This document shows, in pieces, positions 19,610 through 27,105 of a stretch of DNA of 64,000 nucleotides. The position numbers and the translations under genes were made by a program. The notes beneath the pieces are model-generated. The model saw nothing but the letters and a program-made list of their open reading frames with translations. It searched no databases and was not told the origin of the DNA. Origin of the DNA: Geodermatophilus obscurus DSM 43160 (GTDB lineage: Bacteria; Actinomycetota; Actinomycetes; Mycobacteriales; Geodermatophilaceae); contig NC_013757.1 in assembly GCF_000025345.1 (NCBI RefSeq), positions 992,001-1,056,000 of the forward strand, written 5' to 3'. The first letter of the stretch is position 1; every line of letters begins with the position of its first letter.

Positions 19610-20863
19610 GTGCCAGCCAGCGCCGTCGTTCCGACCGACACCGACGTCCTCGTGGTGGGGGCCGGCCCGGCGGGCGCGGCGGCCGCCGCCTGGGCCGCCC
19701 GGGCCGGGCACGACGTCGTCCTCGCCGACGCGGCCGTCTTCCCCCGCGACAAGGCCTGCGGCGACGGGCTGACCCCCCGCGCGATCGCCGAGCTGGACCT
19801 GCTGGGCCTGGGCGACTGGGCGCGCTCGCGGGCCCGCAACCGCGGCCTGCGCGCCGCCGGCTTCGGCCGGACGTGGGAGCTGCCCTGGCCCGGCGGCGCG
19901 TTCCCCGACCACGGCAGCGCGGTGCCGCGCGCCGAGCTCGACGCCCGGATCCGCGACGTGGCGCTGGCCGACGCTGCCGTGCCGCTGGAGGGCGCGCGGG
20001 CCGTCGACGTCGAGCGGGACGGCGACCGGGTGACCGGCGTCGTCTTCGAGACGGCGGAGGAGGCGACGGTCACCGTCGGCTGCCGGCGGCTGGTCGTGGC
20101 CGACGGCGTCCGCTCACCGCTGGGCCGGGTGCTCGGGCGCGAGTGGCACCGCGACACCGCCTACGGCGTCGCCGCGCGCGGCTACGTCCGCTCCGGGCGG
20201 GCGGACGACGAGTGGATCTCCTCGCACCTGGAGCTGCGCGGCGCCGAGGGGGAGCTGCTCTCCGGCTACGGCTGGGTGTTCCCCCTCGGCGCGGCGGCCG
20301 GGCAGGTGAACATCGGTGTCGGCACGCTGGCCACCGCCCGCCGTCCGGCCGGGGTGCAGCTGAAGGCGCTGATCGAGGTCTACGCCGACGCCCGCCGCGA
20401 CGACTGGCAGCTCGACGGGCCGGTGGAGGCACCGGCGTCGGCGCTGCTGCCCATGGGCGGGGCGGTCTCCGGCGTGGCCGGTCGCAACTGGGCGCTCGTC
20501 GGCGACGCGGCCGGGTGCGTCAACCCGCTCAACGGCGAGGGCATCGACTACGGCCTGGAGACCGGCCGCACCGTGCGGGAACTCTTCGGCGAGGACGACT
20601 GGACCCACGCCTGGCCGGCCACCCTGCGCCGGCACTACGGGGAGGCGTTCTCCATCGCCCGCAGGCTGGCCGGGCTGCTCACCGTCCCGCGTTTCCTGCC
20701 CGCGGCCGGCCCGGTGGGCATGCGGTCGCGGTCGCTGATGACCGTCGCGCTGCGGGTGATGGGCAACCTGGTCACCGACGAGGACCGCGACCTCGTCGCC
20801 CGCACCTGGCGCACCGCCGGCCGGTTGTCGACCCGGTTCGACGACCGAAAGCCCTTCAGCTGA
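19610..20863 (+). CDS. FAD-dependent geranylgeranyl reductase-family oxidoreductase (MenJ-like)
   Basis: A 417-residue flavoprotein of the geranylgeranyl reductase family. It has an FAD-binding GAGPAG at 17-22, the substrate-side ACGDGLTPRAI motif, and a second FAD motif VGDAAGCVNPLNGEGIDYG. In actinobacteria this family includes MenJ, which saturates one isoprene unit of menaquinone, and archaeal-type lipid reductases. MenJ is the likeliest role, but the usual men genes are not adjacent. GTG 19610 follows a GGGGGG stretch. It ends 126 bp before trhA on the other strand, with a T-element in between. Confidence 0.82.
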   Translation: MPASAVVPTDTDVLVVGAGPAGAAAAAWAARAGHDVVLADAAVFPRDKACGDGLTPRAIAELDLLGLGDWARSRARNRGLRAAGFGRTWELPWPGGAFPDHGSAVPRAELDARIRDVALADAAVPLEGARAVDVERDGDRVTGVVFETAEEATVTVGCRRLVVADGVRSPLGRVLGREWHRDTAYGVAARGYVRSGRADDEWISSHLELRGAEGELLSGYGWVFPLGAAAGQVNIGVGTLATARRPAGVQLKALIEVYADARRDDWQLDGPVEAPASALLPMGGAVSGVAGRNWALVGDAAGCVNPLNGEGIDYGLETGRTVRELFGEDDWTHAWPATLRRHYGEAFSIARRLAGLLTVPRFLPAAGPVGMRSRSLMTVALRVMGNLVTDEDRDLVARTWRTAGRLSTRFDDRKPFS

Positions 20864-20901
20864 GCCGGTGCGAAGGGTTTCGCCGGCCCCGTCCAGGGGC
20901 T

Positions 20902-20988
20902 CCGGCCCCGTCCCGGGCCCCGCCCCGAGCTCGCGAGGGGTGGGGAGGACGGGGTCCTTCTACGAGCGGCGAGGGGACGGGGTCCTTC
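20902..20988 (-). repeat. T-element copy 2, 3' of trhA
   Basis: The core is 20902-20960. On the minus strand it reads GAAGGACCCCGTCC, inner CCCC stem, CTCGCGAGCTC loop, GGGG, CCCGGGACGGGG and CC. The outer arms CCCCGTCC/GGGACGGGG are complementary but differ in sequence from other copies. A partial second copy (ACGGGGTCCTTC at 20977-20988, matching 20949-20960) sits between the core and the trhA stop at 20990. It is a probable terminator for trhA. Confidence 0.65.
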
Positions 20989-20989
20989 C

Positions 20990-21802
20990 TCAGACGAACG
21001 GGGAGTTGTACATCGCGAAGTAGACGGCGATGTAGTGGCAGATGGCGGCCACGACGGTCATCGCGTGGAAGACCTCGTGGTAGCCGAAGACACCGGGCCA
21101 GGGGTTGGGCTTCTTGATCGCGTAGGCCACCCCGCCGAGCGTGTAGAGCACGCCGCCGACGGCCAGCAGCACCAGCGAGGTCACGCCGGCGATGTGCAGG
21201 ATGTCGGTGAGGATGAAGACGGCGACCCAGCCCAGCCCGATGTAGAGGGGCACGCCGACCCACCGCGGCGCGGTCGGCCAGGTGAGCTTGAGGAAGACGC
21301 CGGCCAGCGCACCGGCCCAGACGCCGGCGAGCACCCAGTAGCCGGTCGGCTGGTCGACCGCCAGCAGGGCGAACGGGGTGTACGTCCCCGCGATGAACAG
21401 GAAGATCATCGAGTGGTCGAGCCGCTTCATGATCTTCCAGCCGCGCGGTGACCAGCGCCGCCGGTGGTACAGCGCGCTGATCCCGAACAGGCCGCAGATG
21501 GTCACGCTGTAGACGGTCACCGAGACGCCGGCGCGGGCCCCGAGCACGGAGCCCAGCGGGATGAGCACGGCCCCGGCGACGATCGCGCCGAAGAAGGAGA
21601 ACAGGTGCAGCCAGCCGCGCATCCGCGGCCTGGTGTCGGGGTGGTCCCAGTCGCGGTCGCCGAAGTCCTCGGCGGTCCAGGTCCGCTCGACCTGTTCGCC
21701 CTCCTGGAGGACGGTGGCCACCGCCGGGCCGGGAGGCGCTTCGATCTGGGCGCCGTCGGCCTCCACGCGGACGGTCTCGCCCTCGTTGTTGGGGACGCTC
21801 AT
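20990..21802 (-). CDS. trhA: Hemolysin III / PAQR-family membrane protein TrhA
   Basis: A 270-residue PAQR-fold membrane protein with seven predicted spans from about residue 65 to the C-terminus. The zinc-site residues typical of the family are present: SALYH in span 2, RLDHSMIF, and the C-terminal HEVFHAMTVVAAICHY. Members are called hemolysin III for historical reasons, and recent work links TrhA to membrane energetics and lipid homeostasis. The ~60-residue acidic N-terminal tail is longer than in Bacillus homologues. It diverges from the cis-prenyltransferase gene, as in the Rv1085c/Rv1086 pair. Confidence 0.9.
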   Translation of the reverse strand: MSVPNNEGETVRVEADGAQIEAPPGPAVATVLQEGEQVERTWTAEDFGDRDWDHPDTRPRMRGWLHLFSFFGAIVAGAVLIPLGSVLGARAGVSVTVYSVTICGLFGISALYHRRRWSPRGWKIMKRLDHSMIFLFIAGTYTPFALLAVDQPTGYWVLAGVWAGALAGVFLKLTWPTAPRWVGVPLYIGLGWVAVFILTDILHIAGVTSLVLLAVGGVLYTLGGVAYAIKKPNPWPGVFGYHEVFHAMTVVAAICHYIAVYFAMYNSPFV

Positions 21803-21937
21803 GGGCCGAGGTTACGCACGCGTAGGGAGGGCGGCGACGCGACTGCGGTGTGAGGTTCCTGGCAGTCCTGCGGACCTTCGTGCAGGTCGGGAGCGGGGTG
21901 CGCGCGACCTCGCGGAGTGGGCCTAGTGTGACCCACC

Positions 21938-22717
21938 GTGGGGGTGCGGCAGTGGGCTCGCGACGTCCTCACCCAGGTGTACGAACGCCGGCTCGCCCAG
22001 GCGCTGGAGGGCGCGGCGATCCCACGGCACGTCGGGGTGATCGTCGACGGCAACCGGCGGTGGGCGCGGGCGATCGGGCTGGAGGACCCCAACGCCGGTC
22101 ACCGTCGCGGCGCGGACAAGATCGCGAGCTTCCTGGGGTGGTGCGACGAGGCCGGCGTCGAGGTCGTCACGCTCTTCCTGCTGTCCACCGACAACCTGTC
22201 CCGCCCCGAGCCCGAGCTGCTCCCGCTGCTGCGGATCATCGAGGGCGTCGCCGAGGACCTCGCCGCCCCGGACCGGCGGTGGCAGCTGCGCCCCGTGGGT
22301 GCCCTGGAGCTGCTGCCGGCCGAGACGGTCGCCGTCCTCAAGCAGGCGGCCGAGGACACCCGCGACCGGCCGGGCGCGACGGTCAACCTCGCCGTCGGCT
22401 ACGGCGGGCGGCGGGAGATCGCCGACGCCGTCCGTTCCCTGCTGGCCGAGCATGCCGCGCGGGGGACGACGCTGGACGAGCTGGTGGGCGTCCTGGACGT
22501 CGAGCACATCGCCGAGCACCTCTACACGCGTGGCCAGCCCGACCCCGACCTGGTCATCCGCACCAGCGGGGAGCAGCGGCTGTCGGGTTTCCTGCTCTGG
22601 CAGACCGCCCACTCGGAGTTCCACTTCACCGACGTCTACTGGCCCGACTTCCGCCGCGTCGACTTCCTGCGCGCGCTGCGCGCCTACGCCGCCCGGCACC
22701 GTCGCTTCGGCGGCTGA
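21938..22717 (+). CDS. Short-chain cis-prenyltransferase (Z-FPP synthase-like, UppS family)
   Basis: A 259-residue undecaprenyl-diphosphate-synthase-family enzyme that adds isopentenyl units in cis. The catalytic VDGNRRWAR has Asp37, and the diphosphate-binding TSGEQRLSGFLLWQ and EFHFTDVYWPDF motifs are intact. Its location opposite trhA and its length match the mycobacterial (2Z,6E)-farnesyl diphosphate synthase Rv1086 more than the longer-chain Rv2361c type. A product feeding decaprenyl phosphate and cell-wall carriers is therefore likely. GTG 21938 is the start; chain length cannot be proved by inspection. Confidence 0.9.
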   Translation: MGVRQWARDVLTQVYERRLAQALEGAAIPRHVGVIVDGNRRWARAIGLEDPNAGHRRGADKIASFLGWCDEAGVEVVTLFLLSTDNLSRPEPELLPLLRIIEGVAEDLAAPDRRWQLRPVGALELLPAETVAVLKQAAEDTRDRPGATVNLAVGYGGRREIADAVRSLLAEHAARGTTLDELVGVLDVEHIAEHLYTRGQPDPDLVIRTSGEQRLSGFLLWQTAHSEFHFTDVYWPDFRRVDFLRALRAYAARHRRFGG

Positions 22718-22730
22718 GAAACTGCTGGTC

Positions 22731-23945
22731 ATGCCCCGCTCGCTCGACGTCCCCCTGGAGTACGTGCGGCTCGGGCTGCGCTTCGACCGGCTGGAGTCCG
22801 GCTTCGTCGACGCCTACACCGGCGACCGGCGGGTGCGGGCCGCGGTGGAGGACGAGCCGGCGCCCACCCCGCAGGGACTGCGCGACCAGGCTCGCGCGCT
22901 GCTCGGCGAGCTGGGTGCCGCCGACCTGCCCGCCGATCGCGCGAGGTTCATCCGCGGTCAGCTGACCGCCCTGGAGTGCAGCGCCCGGAAGATGGCCGGG
23001 GAGCCGGTGCCCTTCCTCGAGGAAGTGCGCAGCTACTTCCAGGTCGACCTCACCCTCGGCGACCCCGCCGCCTACGCCGCCGCGCACGCCGAGCTCGACG
23101 GCCTGCTGCCCGGCAGCGGATCGCTGTCCGACCGCTACGCCGCGCACCGGCGGCGCGAGGAGTGCCCGCCCGAGCGGCTGGCCGAGGCGGTGCACGTCCT
23201 GTCCAGCGCGCTGCGCGACCGGGTGCGCGTCGACTACGGGCTGCCCGAGGTCGAGACGGTGCGCTACGAGGTGGTCACCGACAAGCCGTGGTCGGGCTTC
23301 AACTACTACGAGGGCGACTACCGCTCCCGCGTGGCGATCAACGCCGACCTGCCGCACCGGCTGGGCCAGCTGCCGCACCTGGTGGCCCACGAGGCCTACC
23401 CGGGGCACCACACCGAGCACTGCCGCAAGGAGCTCGGACTGGTCGAGCGCGGTGCCCGGCTGGAGCACACCGTCTTCCTGGTCAACACCCCGGAGTGCCT
23501 GATGGCCGAGGGGCTGGCCGACCTCGGCGTCCAGGCCGCGATCGGGACCGGCTGGGGGCCGTGGGCGGCCGAGGTGCTCGGTGACCTCGGGCTGCGCTTC
23601 GACGGGCACCTCGCCGAGCGCGTCGCGGCGGTGGCCGCGCCGCTGAACCGGGTGCGCCAGGACGCCGCCGTCCTGCTGCACGACCGCGGCGCCGGTGCCG
23701 ACGAGGTGGCCGCCTACATCCAGCGCTGGTCGCTGGTCAGCGCCGACCGGGCCCGCCAGCAGCTGCGCTTCCTCACCCACCCGCTGTGGCGGGCCTACAC
23801 CACCACCTACGTCGAGGGCTTCGACCTGCTCTCGCGGTGGCTGGACGCCCGTCCGGCCGAGCAGCCGGTCGCCGAGCGCTTCGTCCGCCTGCTCGACGAG
23901 CCCCTCACCCCGGCCGCCGTCGCCGGTGAGCTGCGGGCCGGCTGA
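22731..23945 (+). CDS. DUF885-family putative zinc peptidase
   Basis: A 404-residue protein with the HEAYPGHH motif at 220-227, the hallmark zinc-binding helix of DUF885. A downstream glutamate is seen in NTPECLMAEGLADLG. DUF885 proteins resemble metallocarboxypeptidases of the gluzincin type, but their substrates are mostly unknown. The ATG at 22731 lies 13 bp after the prenyltransferase stop, so the two may share a transcript. No signal peptide is seen, so it probably acts in the cytosol. Confidence 0.85.
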   Translation: MPRSLDVPLEYVRLGLRFDRLESGFVDAYTGDRRVRAAVEDEPAPTPQGLRDQARALLGELGAADLPADRARFIRGQLTALECSARKMAGEPVPFLEEVRSYFQVDLTLGDPAAYAAAHAELDGLLPGSGSLSDRYAAHRRREECPPERLAEAVHVLSSALRDRVRVDYGLPEVETVRYEVVTDKPWSGFNYYEGDYRSRVAINADLPHRLGQLPHLVAHEAYPGHHTEHCRKELGLVERGARLEHTVFLVNTPECLMAEGLADLGVQAAIGTGWGPWAAEVLGDLGLRFDGHLAERVAAVAAPLNRVRQDAAVLLHDRGAGADEVAAYIQRWSLVSADRARQQLRFLTHPLWRAYTTTYVEGFDLLSRWLDARPAEQPVAERFVRLLDEPLTPAAVAGELRAG

Positions 23946-23978
23946 GCAGGCGGGTGGGATGACGTGGCGGGAGGTGAC

Positions 23979-24155
23979 ATGGCGCGGCACACCTCGGAGG
24001 AGGCCCGGGACCTGGGTCTGTGGACGGCGGGGTGGCTGGCCGTGCTGCTGGTCGGCGGTTTGTGGTGGCTCGGCGACCTGAGCCTGCAGTGGCCGGTCCT
24101 GCTGGTGCCGCTGGTGTGGGTGCTGGTCGCCGTCCGGCCACGCCGTCCTCGCTGA
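23979..24155 (+). CDS. Small two-span membrane protein
   Basis: A 58-residue hydrophobic protein ([15 protein letters not shown], then two adjacent spans covering about residues 14-52, ending in RPRRPR). The ATG at 23979 has GGGAGG 4 nt upstream; a longer GTG start at 23964 is possible. The positive C-terminus suggests both ends face the cytosol. No family is recognised. It lies in the 442-bp gap between the DUF885 gene and phoH. Its compact membrane-protein composition, good ribosome site and lack of an overlapping gene favour a real gene. Confidence 0.6.
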   Translation: MARHTSEEARDLGLWTAGWLAVLLVGGLWWLGDLSLQWPVLLVPLVWVLVAVRPRRPR

Positions 24156-24240
24156 GACGGCTGGTGCCGCTGGTGCCCCGAAGGAGGGACACGCCGCCTC
24201 TTCGACATGTTCCTGTCACCTGCCGGGCCTAACGTCCGCG

Positions 24241-24269
24241 GTGGAGGGCGAGCTCACCTCGCCGTCCAC
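24241..24269 (+). promoter_or_regulatory. 5' leader hairpin abutting the ribosome site of the phoH leader ORF
   Basis: GTGGA-g-GGCGAG (24241-24252) pairs with CTCGCC-g-TCCAC (24258-24269) around a CTCAC loop. The 3' arm ends immediately before the GGGAGG ribosome site (24270-24275) of the leader ORF. Stability of this stem could therefore tune translation of the leader ORF and phoH. Confidence 0.45.
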
Positions 24270-24283
24270 GGGAGGCCCGGTTG

Positions 24284-24391
24284 GTGCTGACGATCTCGTC
24301 GACCAGGGGAGCCGGCGCCCGGCTCCTCAGCCGGGGCCCGGCCACCTTCGAGCCGGGGCGCGTCCTGCGCTCCACGGGAGTCGACTCGTGA
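24284..24391 (+). CDS. Leader ORF translationally coupled to phoH (PhoAT-like)
   Basis: A 35-codon ORF beginning GTG CTG ACG (peptide [15 protein letters not shown] at its start, RSTGVDS at its end). A GGGAGG ribosome site lies 8 nt upstream (24270-24275), and its TGA overlaps the phoH start as GTGA (24388-24391). A perfect hairpin, GGAGCCGG/CCGGCTCC with a CGC loop (24308-24326), lies inside it. In mycobacteria a small ORF, phoAT, overlaps phoH2 in the same way and has been described as its antitoxin. The placement is the same here, but sequence homology was not tested. It may be an antitoxin, a coupling leader or chance. Confidence 0.5.
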   Translation: MLTISSTRGAGARLLSRGPATFEPGRVLRSTGVDS

Positions 24392-25683
24392 ACACTCGCC
24401 GCACGTTCGTCCTCGACACCTCCGTCCTGCTCTCCGACCCCGGTGCGCTGCTGCGCATGGGCGCTCACGACGTGGTCCTCCCGCTCGTCGTCATCGGGGA
24501 GCTGGAGGACAAGCGCAACCACCCGGAGCTGGGCTGGTTCGCCCGCCAGGCGCTGCGGCTGCTCGACGACCTGCGGGTGCAGCACGGCCGGCTCGACGCC
24601 CCGGTCCCGGTCGGTGAGGACGGCGGCACGCTGCACGTCGAGCTGAACCACAGCGACCCCGCGGTGCTGCCGGCCGGTTTCCGCAACGACAGCAACGACA
24701 GCCGGATCATGGTGGTCGCGCTCAACCTGCGCGCCGAGGGTCACGACGTCTGCCTGATCACCAAGGACGTGCCGCTGCGGGTCAAGGCCGCGGCGGTGGG
24801 CCTGGACACCGACGAGTACCGGGCGCTGGACGCCGTCGACGCCGGCTGGACCGGGATGGCCGAGCTCTCGCTCGACGACGCCGAGCTGGGGTCCCTCTAC
24901 GAGCACGGCGAGGTGTACGCGCCGGTCGCCGCCGAGCTGCCCCCGCACACCGGCCTGGTGCTGCTCTCCTCGCGCGGGTCGGCGCTGGGGCGGGTCACGC
25001 CGGACAAGCACGTGCGCCTGGTGCGCGGCGACCGCGAGGCCTTCGGGTTGCACGGCCGCTCCGCGGAGCAGCGGATCGCCCTGGACCTGCTGCTCGACCC
25101 CGAGATCGGCATCGTGTCGCTGGGCGGGCGGGCCGGCACGGGGAAGTCGGCGCTGGCGCTGTGCGCGGGGCTGGAGTCGGTGATGGAGCGGCGGGCGCAC
25201 TCCAAGGTCGTCGTCTTCCGGCCGCTCTACGCCGTCGGCGGCCAGGAGCTCGGGTACCTGCCCGGCAGCGAGGGCGAGAAGATGTCGCCCTGGGCGCAGG
25301 CGGTCTACGACACCCTCGGTGCGCTGGTCTCCAAGGACGTGCTCGACGAGGTCGCCTCCCGCGACCTCATCGAGGTGCTGCCGCTGACCCACATCCGCGG
25401 GCGGTCGCTGCACGACTCGTTCGTGATCGTCGACGAGGCGCAGTCGCTGGAGCGCGGGGTGCTGCTGACCGTGCTGTCGCGGCTGGGCTCGGGCTCGCGC
25501 GTGGTGCTCACCCACGACGTGGCCCAGCGGGACAACCTGCGCGTCGGCCGGCACGACGGCATCGCCGCGGTGGTCGAGCAGCTCAAGGGGCACCCGCTCT
25601 TCGCCCACGTGACGCTGACCCGCTCGGAGCGCTCGCCGATCGCCGCGCTGGTCACCGAGATGCTGGAGGACCTCCCGCGCTGA
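24388..25683 (+). CDS. phoH: PIN-PhoH fusion protein (PhoH2-type RNase/helicase)
   Basis: A 431-residue fusion of an N-terminal PIN ribonuclease domain and a C-terminal PhoH ATPase. PIN acidic residues are visible as Asp10 ([11 protein letters not shown]), Glu38/Glu40 (IGELEDKR), Asp104 (NDSR) and Asp127 (TKDVPLR). PhoH carries Walker [10 protein letters not shown] at 246-254 and Walker [10 protein letters not shown]. Mycobacterial PhoH2 unwinds and cleaves RNA in an ATP-dependent manner. GTG 24388 has GGGAG 7 nt upstream and overlaps the stop of the leader ORF. It corresponds in position to Rv1095 downstream of the hemolysin III/prenyltransferase genes. Confidence 0.92.
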   Translation: MNTRRTFVLDTSVLLSDPGALLRMGAHDVVLPLVVIGELEDKRNHPELGWFARQALRLLDDLRVQHGRLDAPVPVGEDGGTLHVELNHSDPAVLPAGFRNDSNDSRIMVVALNLRAEGHDVCLITKDVPLRVKAAAVGLDTDEYRALDAVDAGWTGMAELSLDDAELGSLYEHGEVYAPVAAELPPHTGLVLLSSRGSALGRVTPDKHVRLVRGDREAFGLHGRSAEQRIALDLLLDPEIGIVSLGGRAGTGKSALALCAGLESVMERRAHSKVVVFRPLYAVGGQELGYLPGSEGEKMSPWAQAVYDTLGALVSKDVLDEVASRDLIEVLPLTHIRGRSLHDSFVIVDEAQSLERGVLLTVLSRLGSGSRVVLTHDVAQRDNLRVGRHDGIAAVVEQLKGHPLFAHVTLTRSERSPIAALVTEMLEDLPR

Positions 25684-25697
25684 CCCCGCCCGCTCGT

Positions 25698-25768
25698 CGC
25701 ACTGCCGGCGTTGTCCGTGCATGGCGGGTCCTGCAGGACCGGCACAGCGCGGGCAACGCCGGCAATGG
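25698..25768. repeat. P-repeat copy C (71-bp palindrome)
   Basis: It runs CGCACTGCCGGCGTTG to CAACGCCGGCAATGG, with a perfect GGTCCTGCAGGACC centre. The arms GCCGGCGTTGtCCG and CGGgCAACGCCGGC pair almost fully. It lies between the convergent phoH (stop 25683) and AbiEi-like gene (stop 25772). It is in the same orientation as the copy at 26773, so the two bracket the AbiEi-like gene as direct repeats. Confidence 0.72.
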
Positions 25769-25771
25769 AGG

Positions 25772-26695
25772 TCAGCCGGACCGGCGGCGTCCGCGGACGA
25801 GGGCGCGGCTCACCCGGTCGCCGACCACCGTGCCGGGCACGAGGTCCGACCACGTCCAGCGCACCACGCCCCAGCCCTCATCGCGGATGGCGTCCTCACG
25901 ACGCTTCTCCTCGAAGAGGACGTCCGCGGGGTCCTGACCGGATCGCCGCGCGCGGCCGTACTCGACGCGGCCGTCGAACTCACCGACCACCCGCTCGTCC
26001 TCCCAGGCGAAGTCCGCGCGGCCGAGGACGAGCCCGGAAGCGGAGGGGATGGTCCGCTGCAGCGTGGACGGCGCCAGGCCGAGGCGATGGAGGAGGACGC
26101 GACTGCGACTCTCGCCGACGCTCTCGCTGCGTCCGTCGGCGAAGGTCACCGCCCGGGTGGCCGCACGGCTCCCGCGTGTCCCGGCCAGTTCCTGCACCCG
26201 GCCCTCGAGGACCGGCTTGGCCAAGAGCGCGCGGTGCAGCGCAGCGTCCAGCGCGGCGACGGCCGGCTCCAGCGGCAGCGACCGGGCCAGGTCGAGCGCC
26301 GTCCGCACCGGGTCGGTGACCAGCAGCCCGTCCACCCTCGTCACCTCGTGGTCGGCCAACCGGGCCACATGGGTGCGGAGACAGCGACCCGCCTCACTGG
26401 AGGCCGGTGGCCGGCGAGTGACGTGCACGCGGTCGAGGCGTACGCCCCACAGCGGGAGGCCGTGGAGGACGGCGGCTGACTGGTGGCTCACGACCGCAGG
26501 ACGGCGGAGTGACGCCAGGGTGGCGCGGATGAGCAGGTGGTGGCGCACCTCGTCGGTCACCATGTCGGCACCGGCGACGTACGCGCCCCGCCGGAGTCTC
26601 GTGAGGGCACCGTCACGCACGTGCCGGGCGAGCTCGTCGTCGGTCCACCCCTCGGCGACGGCCAGCCGACGGAGGAAGAGGCGGTCGGGTTCCAC
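25772..26695 (-). CDS. AbiEi-like antitoxin-domain protein with VSR/DUF559-like C-terminus
   Basis: A 307-residue protein. The N-terminal winged-helix-like part (TDDELARHVRDGALTRLRRG, then AYVAG) is typical of type IV toxin-antitoxin AbiEi proteins. The C-terminal part (RADFAWEDERVVGEFDGRVEYG, then KRREDAIRDEGWGVVRWTW) resembles the VSR-type endonuclease fold of DUF559 proteins. The usual AbiEii nucleotidyltransferase toxin is not encoded next to it, so this is an orphan, a common situation in actinobacteria. It is bracketed by two same-orientation P-repeats. A defence or regulatory role is possible but unproved. Confidence 0.75.
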   Translation of the reverse strand: MEPDRLFLRRLAVAEGWTDDELARHVRDGALTRLRRGAYVAGADMVTDEVRHHLLIRATLASLRRPAVVSHQSAAVLHGLPLWGVRLDRVHVTRRPPASSEAGRCLRTHVARLADHEVTRVDGLLVTDPVRTALDLARSLPLEPAVAALDAALHRALLAKPVLEGRVQELAGTRGSRAATRAVTFADGRSESVGESRSRVLLHRLGLAPSTLQRTIPSASGLVLGRADFAWEDERVVGEFDGRVEYGRARRSGQDPADVLFEEKRREDAIRDEGWGVVRWTWSDLVPGTVVGDRVSRALVRGRRRSG

Positions 26696-26772
26696 GTCCC
26701 GACCGTGGTCCAGGTCGTGCTGTCGGGGCGAGCGCCGGACGGGATCCGTGGACGGCGGAGCACCTGTGGACA

Positions 26773-26844
26773 GCGCACTGCGGGAGCTCCTCGTGCATTA
26801 CGGGTCCTGCAGAACCGGCAATCCACGAGGAACCCCGGCAATGG
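26773..26844. repeat. P-repeat copy B (72-bp palindrome)
   Basis: It runs GCGCACTGCGGGAGCTCC to GGAACCCCGGCAATGG. The arms GAGCTCCTCGTG and CCACGAGGAACCCC pair, with a GGGTCCTGCAGAACC centre. It lies in the 182-bp gap upstream of the AbiEi-like gene and downstream of the small membrane gene that ends the flhF operon. The ends match copies A and C exactly (CGCACTG ... CCGGCAATGG), while middle positions vary. Confidence 0.7.
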
Positions 26845-26877
26845 GGCCCGGGAGCAAGGGCGATGAGCGACCCGCGG

Positions 26878-27105
26878 TCAGGGCGCCGCGGGGCCGGGGT
26901 CCTCGTCGGCGAGGGAGGAGCCGGCCGGCGGGCGCGGCGTGCCGGCCCAGCGCAGCAGCGCCACCACGCCCCAACCCGCCGCCAGGCACCACGGCACCCG
27001 GGTGACGACGTCGTGCGTGCTCAGGTCGCCGCGCAGGCCCAGGGCCAGCAGCGGCAGGGTCAGCAGGAACGACACCGCGAGCACGTCCCAGCGCAGCGGG
27101 CTCAT
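26878..27105 (-). CDS. Small two-span membrane protein coupled to flhF-like gene
   Basis: A 75-residue protein with two hydrophobic segments (about 8-24 and 38-55) and a proline-rich acidic tail. Its ATG at 27105 overlaps the TGA of the flhF-like gene as ATGA, placing it as the last gene of the fliM-to-flhF transcript. No family is recognised. The coupling suggests a membrane partner for the flagellar export or placement machinery, but this is inference from position only. Confidence 0.65.
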   Translation of the reverse strand: MSPLRWDVLAVSFLLTLPLLALGLRGDLSTHDVVTRVPWCLAAGWGVVALLRWAGTPRPPAGSSLADEDPGPAAP

